A stretch of 7,991 nucleotides of DNA, from NCBI GenBank assembly GCA_946480555.1, contig CAMLLE010000117.1, positions 1-7,991 on the forward strand, read 5' to 3'. The notes beneath the pieces were generated by a model, which did not search any database, was not told the DNA's origin, and saw only the letters and a list, made by a program, of their open reading frames with translations. How positions within the stretch are numbered: the stretch's first letter is position 1; the number at the start of each line of letters is the position of its first letter. This document shows positions 6,637 to 7,991 of the stretch, in pieces. Source of the DNA: an uncultured Verrucomicrobia subdivision 3 bacterium (GTDB lineage Bacteria > Verrucomicrobiota > Verrucomicrobiae > Limisphaerales > CAMLLE01). Position numbers and translations under genes: made by a program.

Positions 6637-7514
6637 TGAGATGGTGTGTTGCGTTGCGTGGTGGGTGTGATCGGCTTGAATTTCTCCAGATTCATGCCTC
6701 GCAGCAACCGCGCAATTGCCCCAGTCTTCTTTGCATTGAGATCCTCACGCAGCGACCGCACCGCCGTGGGATTCAGCTTCCGGTGTTTGATCGCGCGGGC
6801 GATCCGGTGAAGGAACACTTCCAAATCCTGAACTTCGCCGGCGGCATCCTGAAACGCTTTCATGCGGCGCAACTGCGCGGGGCGGATGCCGGGAATCAAG
6901 GGCTGCAACAGCTCGGCACTGTAGCGATAGCGTTTGAACTCAACCCGCATTTGATGAATCGACGCTGTGTTCTCGGGGCGAATCGACTTTGCGGCGCGTC
7001 GCACGCGGGCAAAGGTTCGCTCCAGAAGAATTTCTGGCGCCGGCAGCGAACGGGCTTTCGCGGTTCCCGGCCTGGCGGCGGCCAGCGCGGATTCGATCTT
7101 CTTGAGCCGCGCATTGAGGCCGGAACAACCGATGCGTTCCAGTTTGCTCTTCAGTTTGGCGGTGAGCCTTTTCTCGCGATTATCGAGAAAGGTCTTCAGC
7201 AGCCGGGCTTCGGGATGTCTCGGCAGCAGTGTTTCCAGCAGATTCTGCTGAACGACATTGTCACGGAGATCGCCAAAAGCCTTCAGGCGTTTGAGCAGAA
7301 TGTGAGACGCCTTGCATTTCTCGTCGCGAAAGCCAATTTCGTCCAGCACACCGAGCAGCGCCAGCAATCGCCGGGTCTGGACGCGAAGCGCATGCACATG
7401 TCTGCCCGACGGTTTCTCCCGGCAGCATTCCAGCCGTTTGCGATACGCACAGCGCCCGGCGTGCAGTGCTTGCGCCAGATGCTTTGCGAGTCGAACGGGC
7501 GGGCGCGCTTTCAT
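6633..7514 (-). CDS. CHAD domain protein (predicted polyphosphate-binding)
   Basis: All-alpha protein of 293 residues consisting essentially of one CHAD domain with no CYTH partner. The internal duplication typical of CHAD is visible. The first repeat has 'HALRVQTRRLLALL' (H41, R44, R48, R49) followed by 'LKAFGDLRD'. The second has 'IHQMRVEFKRYRYSAELL' (H187, R190, K194, R195, R197) followed by 'MKAFQDAAGEVQDLEVFL'. These conserved histidines and basic residues line the positively charged surface that binds polyphosphate in characterised CHAD proteins. No signal peptide or membrane segment is seen, so it should be cytoplasmic, possibly on polyphosphate granules. Its ATG overlaps the ppk1 TGA by one base (TGATG) and its own TGA overlaps the sixA ATG, which strongly supports a coupled operon with polyphosphate kinase. 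The function remains inferred from family and context. Confidence 0.93.
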   Translation of the reverse strand: MKARPPVRLAKHLAQALHAGRCAYRKRLECCREKPSGRHVHALRVQTRRLLALLGVLDEIGFRDEKCKASHILLKRLKAFGDLRDNVVQQNLLETLLPRHPEARLLKTFLDNREKRLTAKLKSKLERIGCSGLNARLKKIESALAAARPGTAKARSLPAPEILLERTFARVRRAAKSIRPENTASIHQMRVEFKRYRYSAELLQPLIPGIRPAQLRRMKAFQDAAGEVQDLEVFLHRIARAIKHRKLNPTAVRSLREDLNAKKTGAIARLLRGMNLEKFKPITPTTQRNTPSQ

Positions 7515-7991
7515 CAGACCGGTCGCGGCGCGAGTTTGACTTCGGGAAACTTCCGCTTGGCCGAGCGCGATTTCGGTTTCCCGGAAACCGCCAGCTCGAT
7601 GAATTGCGACTGGCTGCGCCGGGCTTTGTCGCCGTTCACTCTTCGCACCGGACGATAGCTCCCATCGGCATGCAGCTGCCGTGCGCGAACGTTGTCTGCG
7701 AGCGGCAGCGCGAGAACTTCGCGAATGATCCGTTCGCGCAGGACGCCGTCCTCGATCGGAAACGCGAGTTCAATCCGGCGGAAGAAATTACGCGGCAGCC
7801 AGTCGGCGCTGCTCACGAATACACGCGGCTGGCAGGCATTCTCGAAGTAAAGAATGCGGCTGTGTTCGAGGAAGCGATCCACGAGGCTGCGCACCGTGAT
7901 GTTCTCGCTCAGGCCTTTCACGCCCGGTTTCAAACAACAGATGCCGCGCACGATCAGGTCGATCTTCACGCCGGCGCGCGAGGCTTCGTAC
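7514..7991 (-). CDS. ppk1: Polyphosphate kinase 1, C-terminal part (runs off the window)
   Basis: The 3' end of a gene whose start lies beyond position 7991; 158 residues are visible. PPK1 reversibly transfers the gamma-phosphate of ATP onto a growing polyphosphate chain through a phosphohistidine intermediate. The visible part begins 'YEASRAGVKIDLIVRGICCL' and continues with 'GLSENITVRSLVDRFLEHSR' and 'YFENACQPRVFVSSADWLPR', clear signatures of the second C-terminal domain. The His in 'FLEHSR' (codon at 7862-7864) corresponds to the conserved second active-site histidine of E. coli PPK (His592). The autophosphorylated histidine itself would lie upstream, outside the window. The protein ends in a basic tail ('GKPKSRSAKRKFPEVK'). 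A GTG at 7967-7969 could be mistaken for a start but is internal to the conserved domain. The TGA overlaps the CHAD start codon. Confidence 0.95.
   Translation of the reverse strand, partial: YEASRAGVKIDLIVRGICCLKPGVKGLSENITVRSLVDRFLEHSRILYFENACQPRVFVSSADWLPRNFFRRIELAFPIEDGVLRERIIREVLALPLADNVRARQLHADGSYRPVRRVNGDKARRSQSQFIELAVSGKPKSRSAKRKFPEVKLAPRPV

Noticed and set aside
6636..7658. Long open frame on the plus strand (340 codons) opposite the CHAD gene and ppk1
   Set aside because: Antisense to conserved genes and spanning their overlap; composition and lack of motifs mark it as a shadow.
7514..7969. A separate 151-residue gene starting at the GTG at 7967-7969
   Set aside because: The reading frame stays open to the window edge and the upstream residues match PPK1, so this is an internal codon of ppk1.

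Overview
The window looks like a GC-rich bacterial chromosome segment, most likely from the Verrucomicrobiota (Pedosphaera/Limisphaera-like lineages). This is inferred from three things: a secreted glycoside hydrolase ending in an Ig-like region plus a PA14-type domain, two families of GC-rich palindromic intergenic repeats of a kind I associate with that phylum, and the near absence of Shine-Dalgarno sequences. No 16S or other decisive marker is present, so the phylum call is tentative.

Layout. On the plus strand, positions 119-2766 hold four housekeeping-type genes: rpmE (zinc-type bL31) with a strong intrinsic terminator, then prfA (RF1), a YqaB-like HAD sugar-phosphate phosphatase and pgpA (phosphatidylglycerophosphatase A). 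On the minus strand, positions 2903-7991 hold two operons read right to left. The first is the 3' end of ppk1 (polyphosphate kinase), a CHAD-domain gene and sixA (phosphohistidine phosphatase), whose stop and start codons overlap (TGATG, then ATGA). The second is a GH26 endo-beta-mannanase followed 21 bases later by a GH130 mannosyl-glucose phosphorylase. pgpA and the GH130 gene converge on a gap of about 136 bases containing a three-hairpin palindromic element. sixA and the GH26 gene are separated by 170 bases containing a different, nearly perfect 29-base inverted repeat.

How the genes work together. The ppk1-CHAD-sixA group encodes polyphosphate synthesis, a predicted polyphosphate-binding protein and a small phosphatase, apparently translated as a coupled set. 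The GH26-GH130 pair is a minimal beta-mannan/glucomannan pathway: a secreted enzyme cuts the polymer and a cytoplasmic phosphorylase converts mannosyl-glucose to mannose 1-phosphate and glucose. No transporter or mannobiose 2-epimerase lies in the window. The plus-strand genes serve translation (bL31, RF1), phospholipid synthesis (PgpA) and probably sugar-phosphate turnover (HAD). I found no tRNA, rRNA, CRISPR array, transposase or phage gene. The most notable items are the coupled polyphosphate cluster and the two palindromic repeat elements.
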